Shown: positions 10,712 through 21,595 of the stretch, piece after piece
Numbering within the stretch: the first letter of the stretch is position 1
How the letters are laid out: each line of letters opens with the position of its first letter
Assembly: GCA_008704415.1 (NCBI GenBank)
Contig: VXIS01000086.1
Span: 1 to 64,000, forward strand
Origin: Sphaerosporella brunnea
Lineage: Eukaryota > Ascomycota > Pezizomycetes > Pezizales > Pyronemataceae
Length of the DNA: 64,000 bases
Reading direction: 5' to 3'
Made by a program: the position numbers and the translations under genes
Notes under the pieces: generated by a model
Seen by the model: only the letters and a program-made list of their open reading frames with translations
Told to the model about the DNA's origin: nothing
Databases searched by the model: none

Positions 10712-13028
10712 AGAAGCTTGATTGTTTTTCTTTTATTTTTTGCTCTATAGGGGTTGTAGAATCGGTCGTTTTTTTTTCTTGTATCATACTTCTGTTTTTT
10801 TTTCCCCTTTTACTGCGGCGGTATCTCAGACTGCACTTTCTTGGTGCATGCTGTTGTCAAAAGTTGGGGTTGGGGCCCTCGGGGGGGAGGGGGGGGGTGT
10901 ATTTGGATGCTGGATATTTTTATGACTTGCTTGTGCTGCTTTTTCGGGGTGACTTGTAAGCTGAAGGGCGAGCTGTTGTATGATTATGAAGGCATGCATG
11001 TATGAGAGGAATGACGCCGGGTGAATAGAGGACGCAGTCGAGCTCTGAAACGTTGGTGAAGCGATCCGATCCCAACAACCTCGGAAAATCCAATGCTTGT
11101 ATGACAGAGCGCCTCAACGGTACACCAGGATATTGTCTGTATGTATAAAATCCCCTCAATGGCAGCTATCAAAAAATACCATCATCGAGGATATGGGGCA
11201 GATCTAGAGAAGACTGACTAAACGCTGCGCCATCCCTTTAGGTTCACCCGTTCCGCCACCCCACCTACTATAAGGGCAAGCCGGGAGACCATCATGTCTC
11301 TTGGGCAAGTATGTAGCGTACATACACGGCCTCGTCAGAAAGTAGACCCCTTGACCCTTGTCAAGGGGTCCGGCCTCTTGACTACTCGTGCCAAGGTGGT
11401 TACCACCACACTGATGGAATGAGTTTCCGCCACCGGATCCAAGCGGTAATTGAGGTTCTCAGCGAGAGGGGCGAGGAAATTCCAGATCCAAATCTAGATC
11501 TGTGGTTGGGTACAGTCCCAGAGCGCCGCGACATTCGGTTTAAGTAGCTAAACCCCATCAAAACAGGGCCTTTCTGAGACCCACAGGGGTGCTTTCGGCA
11601 AAAAAAAAAAAAAAAAAAAAAAACAGGGTCCTTTTGTGTGTCGATGAGGTTGCTTCATGGACTCGCACTCATGTTACTGGACATGTGAGTTTACTAAGCC
11701 CTTTCTTGCCACAATTGGCAAGCTTCTCCACCACCTTCAACAACCATTATATTCATTTTCTGAGCCCACAGAATGATTCTCTCGATGATTCTCGATCGAT
11801 CTGTACCGAGCCATTAAATTTTAAATGTATTGTGGTGGTGGTGGTGGTGGAGCGTGGTGAAGTTGGGTACTAAAGTGCTCGGGCGACAGGTGTCCTCGAC
11901 CATTCCCCTTCCCCCTCCTCCTCTTCCTTTCTTCCTCCTCTTTGCTGACTACGGGTGCCAGGAACAGGCTGTTGACGCGCTCCTCCTGATCCCGGAGAGC
12001 TACTGGGGGATGAAGCAGGTGTAGGACAGCGGAGGGTTGATGGCGACTTGGAAACCGCTCAGGAGAGCGGCCCTCATTCATCCTCTAGGTCCTACTAGTG
12101 ATGGGCACGATCGAAGACCAGTCGTCGACCGCGACCTCTGGCCGTACTCATTTGCGACCGAGCAGAACTTCGCCTTGCAAGGGGCCTCGGCCCGTCCGAC
12201 GTCCGTCTCCCTGTCAGATATAGAGGGATAGAAGGCTGGCTCTGAAACTTCTAGATTTTTTTTGTGTGGGGATTGAGACTCTTGTGCTGCCTTGCGGCGC
12301 TGGTAGCGGTTCCTTTGAGGCAGTGTAAAGAGCGGGCTTCTTGGGAGAATTTGACGGGCCTGGCTTATACAAGTCGCCATCAGCCGAGTCCTCCTCTACC
12401 CTTGACATTTATGTTGGCTTAGATGGCACTTTGGGAGGATACTACGGCAATGCATCCATACATACTTGTGGTGAAGGGGGACTGTTGGTGCAGGGTTGGG
12501 GTTGTTACGGTTGCAATGCACAACCCAGACCCCAAAACCCCGATCTTAACCACTCGGCCACTCACGTCTAATCACTCGATTCTGTGTGATGATCCATGAA
12601 TGGTCGTAGCCTCCAACTTTCATATTGGTTCAAACACCAAAGCTTCCAGTCACAACCGGATCTCATGCCTTGAAGTAGTATAGTTCGAGCCTGTTTTCGT
12701 TGTAAAGATTTTTTCAAGGTTGGGATCGTTCAGACTCATGATTGGAAGTTGGATGTTGACAATGTTGTGAAACCGGCTGGCTGGCTGTTGGAGGGCACCC
12801 GACGCAGAGAGACCGGACTTTGCTTCATTAAATATTGTTCTGTACTTTGACATACAAAGACGCAGCCAGCCCTGCAGTCTGGGCTTTTGGGCCAGCTTTT
12901 GAGGACACTGGTTCCAGCGAATCGTAAGCTGGCATGACGGAGTATTGTGACTTTGGATACGGAGCCCGTAAATTTTGTGGGGAAGGAGTAGTTTCGAGAT
13001 GAACACCGGCGAGCGGAACGGACATTTT
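10712..13028. other. Intergenic with PRP24 3' flank; no intact gene
   Basis: Begins with the T-rich PRP24 3' UTR. Contains an A run at 11601-11623, a GTG-repeat near 11832, and a tRNA-like A-box fragment on the minus strand near 12550. The right part (12650-13028) may be the decayed 3' end of the carboxylesterase pseudogene, but the frame there no longer shows family motifs. Confidence 0.5.
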
Positions 13029-14063
13029 TTATTTTTTGGCTCCGGATTTGTGTTGGTGATGTCGAGGAAATGTTTGTATACAGGGTGGCACCACGGAGGA
13101 ATCTCTGGAAATTCTGTTCCTGGAGATTGGGAGATTGCAGCGTGATCCAGCCGGGCGACTGCAGAATGGCTTTTTGGAAAGGTGCCGACGACCTGCCACC
13201 GTAGGCCTAGATGAAGGCGTAAGTAGAATATTCTTAAAGCTTTTCAGTCCTCGAGCTCGACATGCCGCGATGTGATCAATGATTGATCCCCCACCAGCGG
13301 ACTCCCCGATCACGGTCACTCGGTTTTTGTCGCCCCCGAAGAGGTGAATGTTTTTCTGCACCCATTCAAGAGCCATAGATACCTGCGTTTGCTGTTCCGT
13401 CTTCTTGCCAGGAAGGACCGGCGAGCCATCCTAACGCGCCAAGGCGATAGTTCAGAGCGACATAGATGATACCGTCCGAACTGTTTGTTTGGCTCCGCGA
13501 GAGTAAGCCGAATGGGTAACTGTAATAAGTCTTGGAGCCTATGACATGTCCGCCTCCATGAATGTGGACAAGGACCGGAGCACCAGGACTGTGGCCAGCT
13601 TTTCGAACACTTTCTGCGGCACAATTACGTCCAAGAACAGGCAGTCCTCGGTTTCATCGGGACTACATCCTGAGGACCCGGTGGTGGAAACGGTACTGGG
13701 CACCTCGGAAGCTGACTTTGCCCACAACGAGATAGCTTGTGGACAGATACCTCCTTTTTTGCCGTCATGTATGACGGACCTGTTGACGGCAGGAGGTTGT
13801 GGGGCCCTAAAGCGCAGATCACCGAGCGGCGGTTTCGCGTAACGGATGTTTGAAAAGTTGTAAAAGCCTACGGCCTGTCGAAGAAACTATCAGTACGTAA
13901 TGCCGGTGAGTGAAGCTGTTAACATGGGAACACAAACGTCGAATGCGGACGCTCGGTACAGCGCGTACGCAAGATCTACAACGGGGGGCGATTCGGAGCT
14001 TTTCTGTGCTTGAGCAAAGCCAGATGCAATTAAATGAGACAATAAAAGTTTGCGTAGGCGCAT
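13029..14063 (-). pseudogene. Broken secreted type-B carboxylesterase
   Basis: Reads as a carboxylesterase/lipase (alpha/beta hydrolase) in pieces. The start at 14063 gives a signal peptide (MRLRKLLLSHLIASGFAQAQ), then PPVVDLAYALYRAS, a GT-AG intron, and FYNFSNIRYAKPPLGDLRF with EDCLFLDV. Near 13600 the frame must shift to continue with LVHIHGGGHVIGS (oxyanion-hole HGGG) and VALNYRLGALGWL; near 13385 a second break replaces the usual turn before MALEWVQKNIHLFGG and the nucleophile elbow VIGESAGGGS. A third frame change near 13200 leads to PFQKAILQSPG. Downstream of 13029 no family motif remains, so the C-terminal half with the catalytic acid and His is missing or unrecognisable. Domain assignment is secure; inactivity is inferred from several independent disruptions. 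Confidence 0.85.
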
Positions 14064-15721
14064 CCTGAAGGCCGATTTTACCACAGAGCGACGAGAGTGA
14101 TAGAGGTATTCTCAGGCCAAATACCGAGTTGAACTGACAATGAATTTTTGTGTGTAACTGCGTCTTCCTTTCGGTGGTAATTTTATCCCCCTTTCCGTAC
14201 TTTGGGGATGTGCGAGCGGTAATCAGAGAAATGGCGACATAGAAATGGCTGTCGCCATTCCTCACGCTCCCCATCCACGCCCCCTCACTCGAGGACTCGC
14301 TTTACTCATAATCATAAGTAAAAAAAACTATTTAATTGAGCGTACGTACGTCGATAATCGCGAACAATCAGGGCTGGTAATGCCATGTCCGTTAGTCATC
14401 GACGGGATATCTGAAGGGGAGGGTGGCACTGGGAGGGTGATGGAAGTCAATATTAGTATTTTTGCGAGAGGAGGCTGTTCACCAACGATCACTCGAGTAG
14501 CATCACAAGCGCATGTTCTTGAACTTGAACTTGATGCACCGAAGACAGGGGCACAGGCCTGCATGTATGCGCTCTCGCCTTCGCTCTGCAGCACATTATG
14601 GTTCCCTATTGTTCCTACCCCGGGCCTTTCAGGTTATCTACAAAGTATGCATATGGCCGATAGACTCAAACTTACTAGTGGCCAGAATCTTCTTGCGCAA
14701 CCCGAGCATACCTATTCAGCTCGTGCCCAACCCCACCCAGCGCCTTCCGTATGGAAACAAGCAAAGACCATAAACCGTTCGCATCTACTGGGACGTTCTT
14801 TGGTTCGTCGGTATACTTTCCTGATGGAACCCTCAGCTCAAGAGCTAAAGTAACCTATTCAATATTGAAGTTCCCCGATGATGCCCACGAGAAAAAGAAG
14901 AAGAGCTAGGGAGACAACACGAACTTGTTCCACCCTTTGAGCCTCAGCCTCAGCCCACGCACAGTAGGTACAGTAACAGCTAGAAAAGATAGGTACGTTA
15001 GCCATCAGCAGTAAAGAAACCAAGTGTAAGCTAATTACTTACCGAGCCACTGCCACCTAGGCCCAACGTCAGCAAAACCCTGAGCTGCTATTTTATGGTA
15101 TATGGCGCTGAATGCTAAAAACATTGTCAATACTTATAACGCTGAGCTTTGAAGGATCCTACATTATACGTTATTAATATGGGCAAAGGCGTTTTCGAGA
15201 CGATTTTTATATTCGGACTTCAGAAAACGTCAGCTCGACAGCCGGTTTCGCTAGGTACCACAACATACTTTACTTGCTTCACTGGAAGGGCTGGGCTTGA
15301 TTCCGTTATCAGGCTGGCGCTCACTGCCAAACAGCCTTTGCTGTTGAAATAGAGTAGCTCTGGCAACAGCCAGACCGATAATGGTCCTCGGTTTGATCAA
15401 TAAATGGATGAAATTTGACATTTTGCTTTTTGTTCAACTGCGTTCTGACGTATACGCACACTGAGTTTGTTGAGTGAATCTTGTCGATAGGGGTGGTGGT
15501 TTTGCTGCTCGTTATTTGCCCGCTGTACGGTTATCTTATCTTCAATCTTATCTCAATTTCTGATCTAATCTTCTGATCTTGTCCCACCACATCCCCATCT
15601 GATCTCCTTGGCGTATCTACAGCATTTGCGACACGAAAACCCAAGACCCAACACCTCCTCCACCATCACCGCCGAACCCATCAACTCGCGCGCTCGATCC
15701 TTCTCCAACGTTCCGTCGCAC
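14064..15721. other. Intergenic, no supported gene
   Basis: Includes a 202-codon open frame (14245-14853) whose composition follows local base skew and shows no domain, plus AT-rich sequence around 14950-15550. The last 150 bases are CT-rich and form the leader of the gene starting at 15722. Confidence 0.45.
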
Positions 15722-16333
15722 ATGAACAACACAGTCGTCAAATCCTCTGCCGCAGCCTCCTCCTCTCGCAACAAGAACAGGAACCTCGCAATCATGAACA
15801 ACCAGCAGCCGACAAACATATGGCAGATCATGAACTATCCCGTTCCGCGAGGGTGAGTTGTGAACTTTCCTTCCTCCTTTACCGGCGTCCATTGTCTAAC
15901 ATTTTTTTTCTTTCTCTTCTCCAGTAAATGCGTCCACAAACCCTCGGTGCTCTCCTCCGGCTGCCCCTGTCTCCGCTTCATGCTCAACCCTTTACAAGCG
16001 GCATCCTCGTTCGCCTGCGACGGCTGCGGCCACCACGCGAGTTTCCACAACCTCAAGAACGGCGAGGAGGAGGGCGAGGGCTTTTCGCCCGAGCAGATGA
16101 ACGGTGTGCTTGTTGCGACCACTGCTACTCCGAGTAGCGCTGCTAGGGGAAAGAAGAGGTCTGCGCCGGCTAGAATAGGAAATGGGGCGCCGGCAGGAAG
16201 GAGAGGTGTTGGCTTGCTGGGCGGTGTCGGGATGATGGCCGGCGGAGTGGGATCGTCTGCCGACGAGGAGGACGAGGATCTTGAGGTCCTGGAGGGAGAG
16301 AAGTTGCAGGTCGTCAAGAGGAGTCGCGCATAG
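15722..16333 (+). CDS. Small Cys/His-module protein, 179 residues
   Basis: Two exons, 15722-15852 and 15925-16333, joined by a GTGAGT...CTCCAG intron with a T-rich tract; phases fit. The N-terminus is polar (Ser/Asn-rich) and reaches NIWQIMNYPVPRG at the splice. Immediately after comes a compact set of putative metal ligands: C-V-H-K, then CPC eleven residues later, then CDGCGHHASFH after a 15-residue spacer. The remainder is a Gly/Ala/Arg linker and an acidic block (DEEDEDLEVLEGE) ending in KRSRA, which looks nuclear. No known family is recognised. The same ligand spacing (C-x10-12-CxC-x15-18-CxxCxH-x4-H) occurs in the NTPase gene at 21596-24102. The start is the first ATG in frame after the upstream stop; a non-ATG extension is not needed. 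Role unknown; zinc binding is an inference. Confidence 0.75.
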
Positions 16334-16923
16334 ATGGGAAACGGCGGAATGATTGATGATGATGCTCTCCGGGGGGTTTTCTTTTCGACGGCCGACGTTG
16401 GCGTTTTGCTCTGTTCTACAACTACCACCACCCTTTGCATTTACGCGTCGCGCGACGCGACTGCCTACTACACTTTATACTCCAATTGATATTGCATCCT
16501 GTTTTCCTTTCTTTTGTGTATTTTACTCCTTCCGTGACGGCGGCGGCGGCGGCGCGACATTGGGTTGAATGGGTTGAAAATTATCTTGCTATTTGGTTCA
16601 TCTGGGTTGTCTTTTGTCTGGCTTTTGTTTTTTGTCGTCGCTTGCTTACTTAGTGGCCTTTAACGTCACATAATCGTCTCTATAGGCAGATTGGTTGAGA
16701 TTGATTGATTGAAGTGGGGATTATTTCGATGAGCAGAATACATACGCGTGCGTATCTAGTAGGTATGTGGTCTGTGCGCGGGTTGGGGCTGGTGACACAA
16801 AGCCATTTTTCGCGTGGAGAACGGAAGGGGTAGATCATGACGTCGTTGGTGGTTCCTCACATAACACCACCATCCCCCTCCTCCCTCCTCCTCTTTCCTC
16901 CCATACTTCCTACTATCAGCACA
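16334..16923. other. Intergenic with promoter of the tocopherol-cyclase-like gene
   Basis: 3' flank of the preceding gene, then a CT-rich leader ending in CAGCACAATGG at the next start. No other feature. Confidence 0.5.
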
Positions 16924-18024
16924 ATGGCACTCTTCCACGAACCCCTCCGGTTCCTCTCCTCCCTGCTCACGCGAAAAAACCATCGCGACCACTTCGCGCC
17001 GCACCCAGGCGTGCCGTTCGAGGGGTACTACACACGGATCCTGACGTCTACCGGCGGGACGATAGTGATGATATTGTCGTCAGTATTTGGTGCGGAGGAG
17101 AAAGCGCATTTGGTACATTTCTCGTACCACCCGTCGCCATCCTCCTCCTCCGAGCCACTCATGATGGAACGCTTCCCGCAAATGACCGACATCCCTGGCC
17201 ACCTGTTCCACGGCGGAGGCGTGCAAGAGTTCTCGCGGGTCGCGAAGGGCGACGGCGTCGAGGGCACCATGCGCGTGTGCCGCGACGAGGTGCGCTATCG
17301 TCTCGAGTTCCCGCAAGAGCAGGTCGAGGTCGAGGTGGACCTTTCTTCTCGCCGCACCTGGCGCGAGGGCGACGAGATTTCGACGCCTGAAGGCGCGCTG
17401 GCCGAGCTTAGTAGTCTGCTTCCGCTGCACTGGGACGTGTTCTCGGTGTGCTCCCGGGCTACATTTTCTCTCCGCCGCGGCGCGCTGGTAGAAACGGGTG
17501 AGGGCTGGGCACACGTCGAGAAGAACTGGGGGAAGGAGTTTCCATCTGGGTGGACCTGGCTGCAGGGGTTTTCGCACGATGGGAGGAGGTGCTTTAGTTT
17601 TGCCGGCGGAAAGATACTAGGCTTGCGCGCTTTCTTGGGCGGGTATAGGAGTGAGCGCGTGTGCTGGGATTGGCACCCGTTGACCGGTGCCGTGTTGCTG
17701 GGCGGGTTTGGGGCTATGACGGAGGAGGTGGACTCCAAGATGGGGAGGGCACGGTTTGTGGTTCCTGCCGGGTGGGGTAGGAAGGTGGAGGTGCTGGTGC
17801 AGGCAAGTGCCGAGCATGAGGGCTGGGTTGGCATGCGGTGTCCGCTCAGAGAAGGGCATGGGAATACGTTCGCGTATGAGACGTTTGATGGTAAGGTTAC
17901 GGTTAGGGCGTTACAGCGCGGGTGGTGGTGGTGGTTCGGCGGGTGGAAGGTCGTCGAGGAGACGGTGTTTGAGCATGCGGCGGTTGAGTTTGGCGGGGAT
18001 TATAGTTTTAAGGTGAGGCGGTGA
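16924..18024 (+). CDS. Tocopherol-cyclase-like protein
   Basis: Single-exon, 366 residues from the chosen ATG, which sits in a good context (CACAATGG) after a CT-rich leader; an upstream in-frame ATG at 16837 would add 29 non-conserved residues. The family call rests on PHPGVPFEGYYTRI at the start, and above all WAHVEKNWGKEFPSGWTWLQG in the middle, which is the hallmark of the tocopherol cyclase (VTE1-like) family, followed by a second beta-rich half with LGGYRSERVCWDW. Plant and cyanobacterial members cyclise the chromanol ring; fungi do not make tocopherol, so the substrate here is unknown and the protein may be a lipocalin-like hydrophobic-ligand enzyme or carrier. No signal peptide or membrane helix is evident. 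Confidence 0.8.
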   Translation: MALFHEPLRFLSSLLTRKNHRDHFAPHPGVPFEGYYTRILTSTGGTIVMILSSVFGAEEKAHLVHFSYHPSPSSSSEPLMMERFPQMTDIPGHLFHGGGVQEFSRVAKGDGVEGTMRVCRDEVRYRLEFPQEQVEVEVDLSSRRTWREGDEISTPEGALAELSSLLPLHWDVFSVCSRATFSLRRGALVETGEGWAHVEKNWGKEFPSGWTWLQGFSHDGRRCFSFAGGKILGLRAFLGGYRSERVCWDWHPLTGAVLLGGFGAMTEEVDSKMGRARFVVPAGWGRKVEVLVQASAEHEGWVGMRCPLREGHGNTFAYETFDGKVTVRALQRGWWWWFGGWKVVEETVFEHAAVEFGGDYSFKVRR

Positions 18025-18228
18025 GGAGAGTGAAGTGTGAGTGTGTATAAATACCATAGCTCCTAGTATCTACTATATGCACGCTTTTTCCCCAAGCTGC
18101 AGGGAAAGTCGGAATGATGATGTATAATACATAGCAATTGAACTATCTACACCTGCATGCACGGTCGCCTCCGATAAAGCTCAGCTTCCACCCCCTCCAC
18201 TCACAAACTCCGCAACTTCTTCGCAACA

Positions 18229-19800
18229 ATGATGGCTGCCTCATACCCACGTCATGATATGGAGTTCACACATCTCGACATATATGGAACCTTCATCGAT
18301 ACGCCCGCGTCCGGGGAGCTACGCATTCGCGAGGACACTTGGGTCCGCGTTGACATCGCCAGCGGCACCATCGTCAGCATATCCACCGAGATGCCATCAG
18401 AGCCTCCAGGCAGAGCGCGCAAAAAGGTGGTGCGCATGCCGCCCGAGGCGATCGTGGTGCCGGGGTTTGTCGATTGTCATGTACAGTATGTTATTCGAGA
18501 CGGGGGAAGAAAGTGCGGGTAGCTGATCATGTGAAAGTGCGCCGCAGTATAAACAGCTCGGGACTAAGACAGATGTTCCGTTGATGGAGTGGTTGGAAAA
18601 GTATGTCTGTCCTTCGTGGAGGAGAGGACGTAGTGGCTGAATATGAGATAGATACACCTTCCCTGCAGAAGCCGCGTTCTCATCGACCGAACATGCTGAG
18701 AAGGTTTACACGCAGCTGATCCGACGGCTCCTCCGCAATGGTACCACGACTGCATGCTATTTCGGTTCGAACCACCTCGCCGCGTCCCTAGTCCTTGCAG
18801 ACGTATGCGGAAAATTCGGCCAGCGGGCGCTGGTTGGGAAGAATTGTAGTGATCAGTTGGTGCCGGATTTTTATGTTGAGACCACCGAAGGGAGTTTAAA
18901 GGATACAGAGAGCTTTATCATTGAGGTTAGGAAGAAGTTTGGTGCCACCGAAGATTCCTTGGTGATGCCGGTTGTCACCCCGAGGTTCGTGCCTACGTGC
19001 TCGGTGGGGCTGTTGAAGGGCCTCGGGGAGTTGGCACATAAGTATGGCGTCCATGTGCAGACACATGCGGCGGAGAGTGTCGACCAGGTTGCGTTGGGTA
19101 GGTTCTATGTCCCCCAACTTATGTATCCTGCGCTTTCCTCTGAGACCGTGTAGTCCGCTCACAGTTCCCCGTCCTCCGTCGCGATGTAACAATCCTTTCC
19201 ACAGTGGGATTGCTGACGCCAAAGACTGTGCTGGCACACTGCACCCACTTATACGACGCCGAAGCCTCCGCCCTCTCGGCGATCGGCGCAAGCATCGCCT
19301 CCTGCCCGTACAGCAATATGCTTTTCGCCCGCGCGGTGCTGCCCGTAAATAGATTTTCGAAGCTAGGAGTCAAGATTGGGCTGGGCACTGATATCGCCGG
19401 CGGGCATTCAGCGAACATGCTGAGCGCTGTAAGATTGGCGGCGCTGGTTAGCAGGATTGAGGGCTTTCGTCCGCCGAAGGAAAGAGCTGGCGACCCGTTT
19501 GCGGACGAGGAGGAGGAGGAGCGGAAGAGAGAGGATGAGCCCGTAGAGTGGAAGCAGGCGTTTTATTTGGGCACCAGAGGCGGGGCGCTGGCGCTGGGAC
19601 TCGATAGGGTCGGTGCGTTTGACGTCGGCATGAAGTGGGATGCTGTCGAGGTTGACTTGAGCTGGGAGGAGGAGGAGGAGGAGCAGGAGGGCAGCGAGAG
19701 TACGCAGGAGGACTTTGAGAGGTGGGTTTGCGGGCATGGTGGGGAGGCCAGTGTGAGGAAAGTGTGGGTTGATGGGAAAGAGGTGTTTGCTATTGGCTGA
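18229..19800 (+). CDS. GUD1: Guanine deaminase
   Basis: Amidohydrolase that converts guanine to xanthine in purine salvage/catabolism. Four exons: 18229-18485, 18538-18600, 18652-19097, 19154-19800, giving 470 residues; each intron is 51-56 nt with GTATGT/GTAGGT donors. The splice at 18485/18538 rebuilds the metal-binding PGFVDCHVHAPQYKQLG (His84, His86). Further zinc and substrate motifs are HVQTHAAES, TVLAHCTHL, SNMLFARAVLPV and GLGTDIAGGHS. Two acidic insertions (EEEEERKREDEP and a Glu run near the C-terminus) are longer than in typical homologues and lie in surface loops. It follows the tocopherol-cyclase-like gene on the same strand about 200 bases downstream, with its own leader. Confidence 0.95.
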
Positions 19801-20259
19801 TGGAGCTGAGCCGAGTGCGGTTGCATGACGCTCCTCGACATTTGTGTACTTTGTTACTTTGCACGTCTTTTCATTTTGACAACAGACTTCCTTCATACGG
19901 CGGACAGTCAGAAGTTGAAGTGGCACATTTTCACACGGGCGGACAGATCGCTCGCAAAGGCAGCTGAGTGACGGTGGTTCGTGGGGCAGGCAGCAGCAGC
20001 GCCTCCTTCTTTCCTCTCGCTCTCATCCATCCCCAGCAATCGCTCCAACCCGCCCCGCCCGCCCGCCCGCTCACAACTCTGTCTCCACTCACCACTCGCC
20101 CTTAGTCCACAGTGAGTAGCCAAGCTTCCATTATTCCCCCCTTTTACTGAGCCGTTTCCAGCTTCTTGGAACCTCCTTGAGCAACTCGCATCGTCCGCCG
20201 GCTGGCCCCCTTCGATCCGTCCCACAAACCCCACCCCCACCCCCCTCCGCCCGTGCAGA
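19801..20259. other. Intergenic, promoter of the membrane-protein gene
   Basis: 458 bases of 3' flank and C-rich leader. Nothing else seen. Confidence 0.45.
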
Positions 20260-20895
20260 ATGTGTGGCCTCCACTGCTGCCTGTGTCCACCTCGACCCAA
20301 AGGCAATGACGACTCTCAATTCGTCGACTCTCGCGCAACAAAATTCATCGTCTACATCCTGTCGGACCGTGTTGGACGGGTATTGGCACATGTGGCCCTC
20401 TTTCTCCTCTCCCTAGTGGCCTACACCGCCTTCTTCCTGGGCATCTTTCTGCCCCAGGTGGCCCCCAGCCTGTTCGACACCGACAACGAGAAGGCACTGG
20501 AGCGGCTCATGGTGGCGAGGATCCTGTTGATGGTCACAGGAGTGAGCTTGTGGTTGTTTGTGGTAGCAGCTTGGGTGTGGCTTTGCGTCAAGCAGCAGTT
20601 GTGGAAGGCTGCGCTGAAGGAGAGAGCTTCCGAGACGGCGCTGGAGGCTGCTGCATCTGCGGCTGGTCCTGCTGCTCCGCCCGCTGGGAGCTCGAAACAG
20701 CCTCCCCCAGGCTTCTTTGGGAGGGCGGCAAGCATCCTGCGTGGCCGCTCGGGGAGGAACTCGGAGGACCATGGAGCTGATGGTGCGGCGGATGAGGAGA
20801 CGCCCGCTTGGGTTCAGAGTTGGTCGTCGAATGAGAGCTCCGCGGTGTGGGTCCCCAGACCACCCAACAACAGCAGCCAAGCTTGTAGAGATTAA
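20260..20895 (+). CDS. Hypothetical two-helix membrane protein, 211 residues
   Basis: Single-exon frame starting with a Cys-rich MCGLHCCLCPP, a possible palmitoylation cluster. Two hydrophobic helices follow: about residues 48-72 (VALFLLSLVAYTAFFLGIFL) and 90-112 (ILLMVTGVSLWLFVVAAWVW). The remaining 95 residues are Ala/Ser/Pro-rich, with an RAASILRGRSGR basic patch and a polar tail, predicted disordered and cytosolic. No family recognised. An unspliced 5' exon cannot be excluded, because the first 25 residues are less protein-like than the rest. Confidence 0.6.
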   Translation: MCGLHCCLCPPRPKGNDDSQFVDSRATKFIVYILSDRVGRVLAHVALFLLSLVAYTAFFLGIFLPQVAPSLFDTDNEKALERLMVARILLMVTGVSLWLFVVAAWVWLCVKQQLWKAALKERASETALEAAASAAGPAAPPAGSSKQPPPGFFGRAASILRGRSGRNSEDHGADGAADEETPAWVQSWSSNESSAVWVPRPPNNSSQACRD

Positions 20896-21595
20896 TCAGA
20901 GAGTGGATCGGCTATACCTTTAGGTCTTGAGGCATTCTTTCTTTATGGCGGCTTTGGAGGGTTGACGGTCTTGTTTCCCGATTGTAAGAGTAATCTTTAG
21001 GGCGGAGAGGGGCGGTTTCCTGTGTATGACAGAGTTATGGACCGTGGAGCAATGGTCTGACGGTCTTGTTTTCTTGTTGACCGGGCCAGTGATGTCGGAG
21101 TGAAGAAACATTTTCTCCAAGAGAAACCCCGCGCCGCAAGGTTTGGGGAGAGATTACTTCATTATCCAAGGTTTTGGACGCGCACCGGCCACGCGCAAGC
21201 AACGCAACCCCCAAATGGAGATCATCGCTCACGGATTAAAAGTGACATAACCTGAAAGTCTGCGAAACCAGACAACCAGAAAGCGGTCTGTGTAGGCCCA
21301 CCATGGGAAAGCTAGCAATGGGAAACTCGAGTTCTTCGCGGCGGTTGACGATTTTAAAACCAGCTGGCTACACGCTGACGGCTGCAGTGCGGTCCCAAAT
21401 CCCTCCGGAGGTCTGTGTTATCAACCTCAACAAGCAAAGATTATTTTTTTTTGTACCGCAGTGCTTTCATTTCTTCTCCTCCTTCCCATCCAGCCTGCTC
21501 ATCCCCATCTCTTCGGACGCTGCTGCTGTATCCATTTCTTCCTTCTCCTCTGACGCTGGGCCTGGTGGGACGTGAGATCTGGCCGTCAAGAGATA
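20896..21595. other. Intergenic, no feature beyond leader sequence
   Basis: 700 bases between two plus-strand genes. The right 150 bases are CT-rich and precede the ATG at 21596. No coding or RNA feature supported. Confidence 0.45.

Noticed and set aside
12540..12575. Minus-strand GTGGCCGAGTGGTTAAG, identical to a tRNA-Ser/Leu A box
   Set aside because: No B box, T-arm or acceptor pairing follows within tRNA distance; at most a tRNA-derived fragment.
14245..14853. 202-codon plus-strand open frame
   Set aside because: No domain, no promoter or splice support, and composition changes abruptly with local base content; treated as chance.
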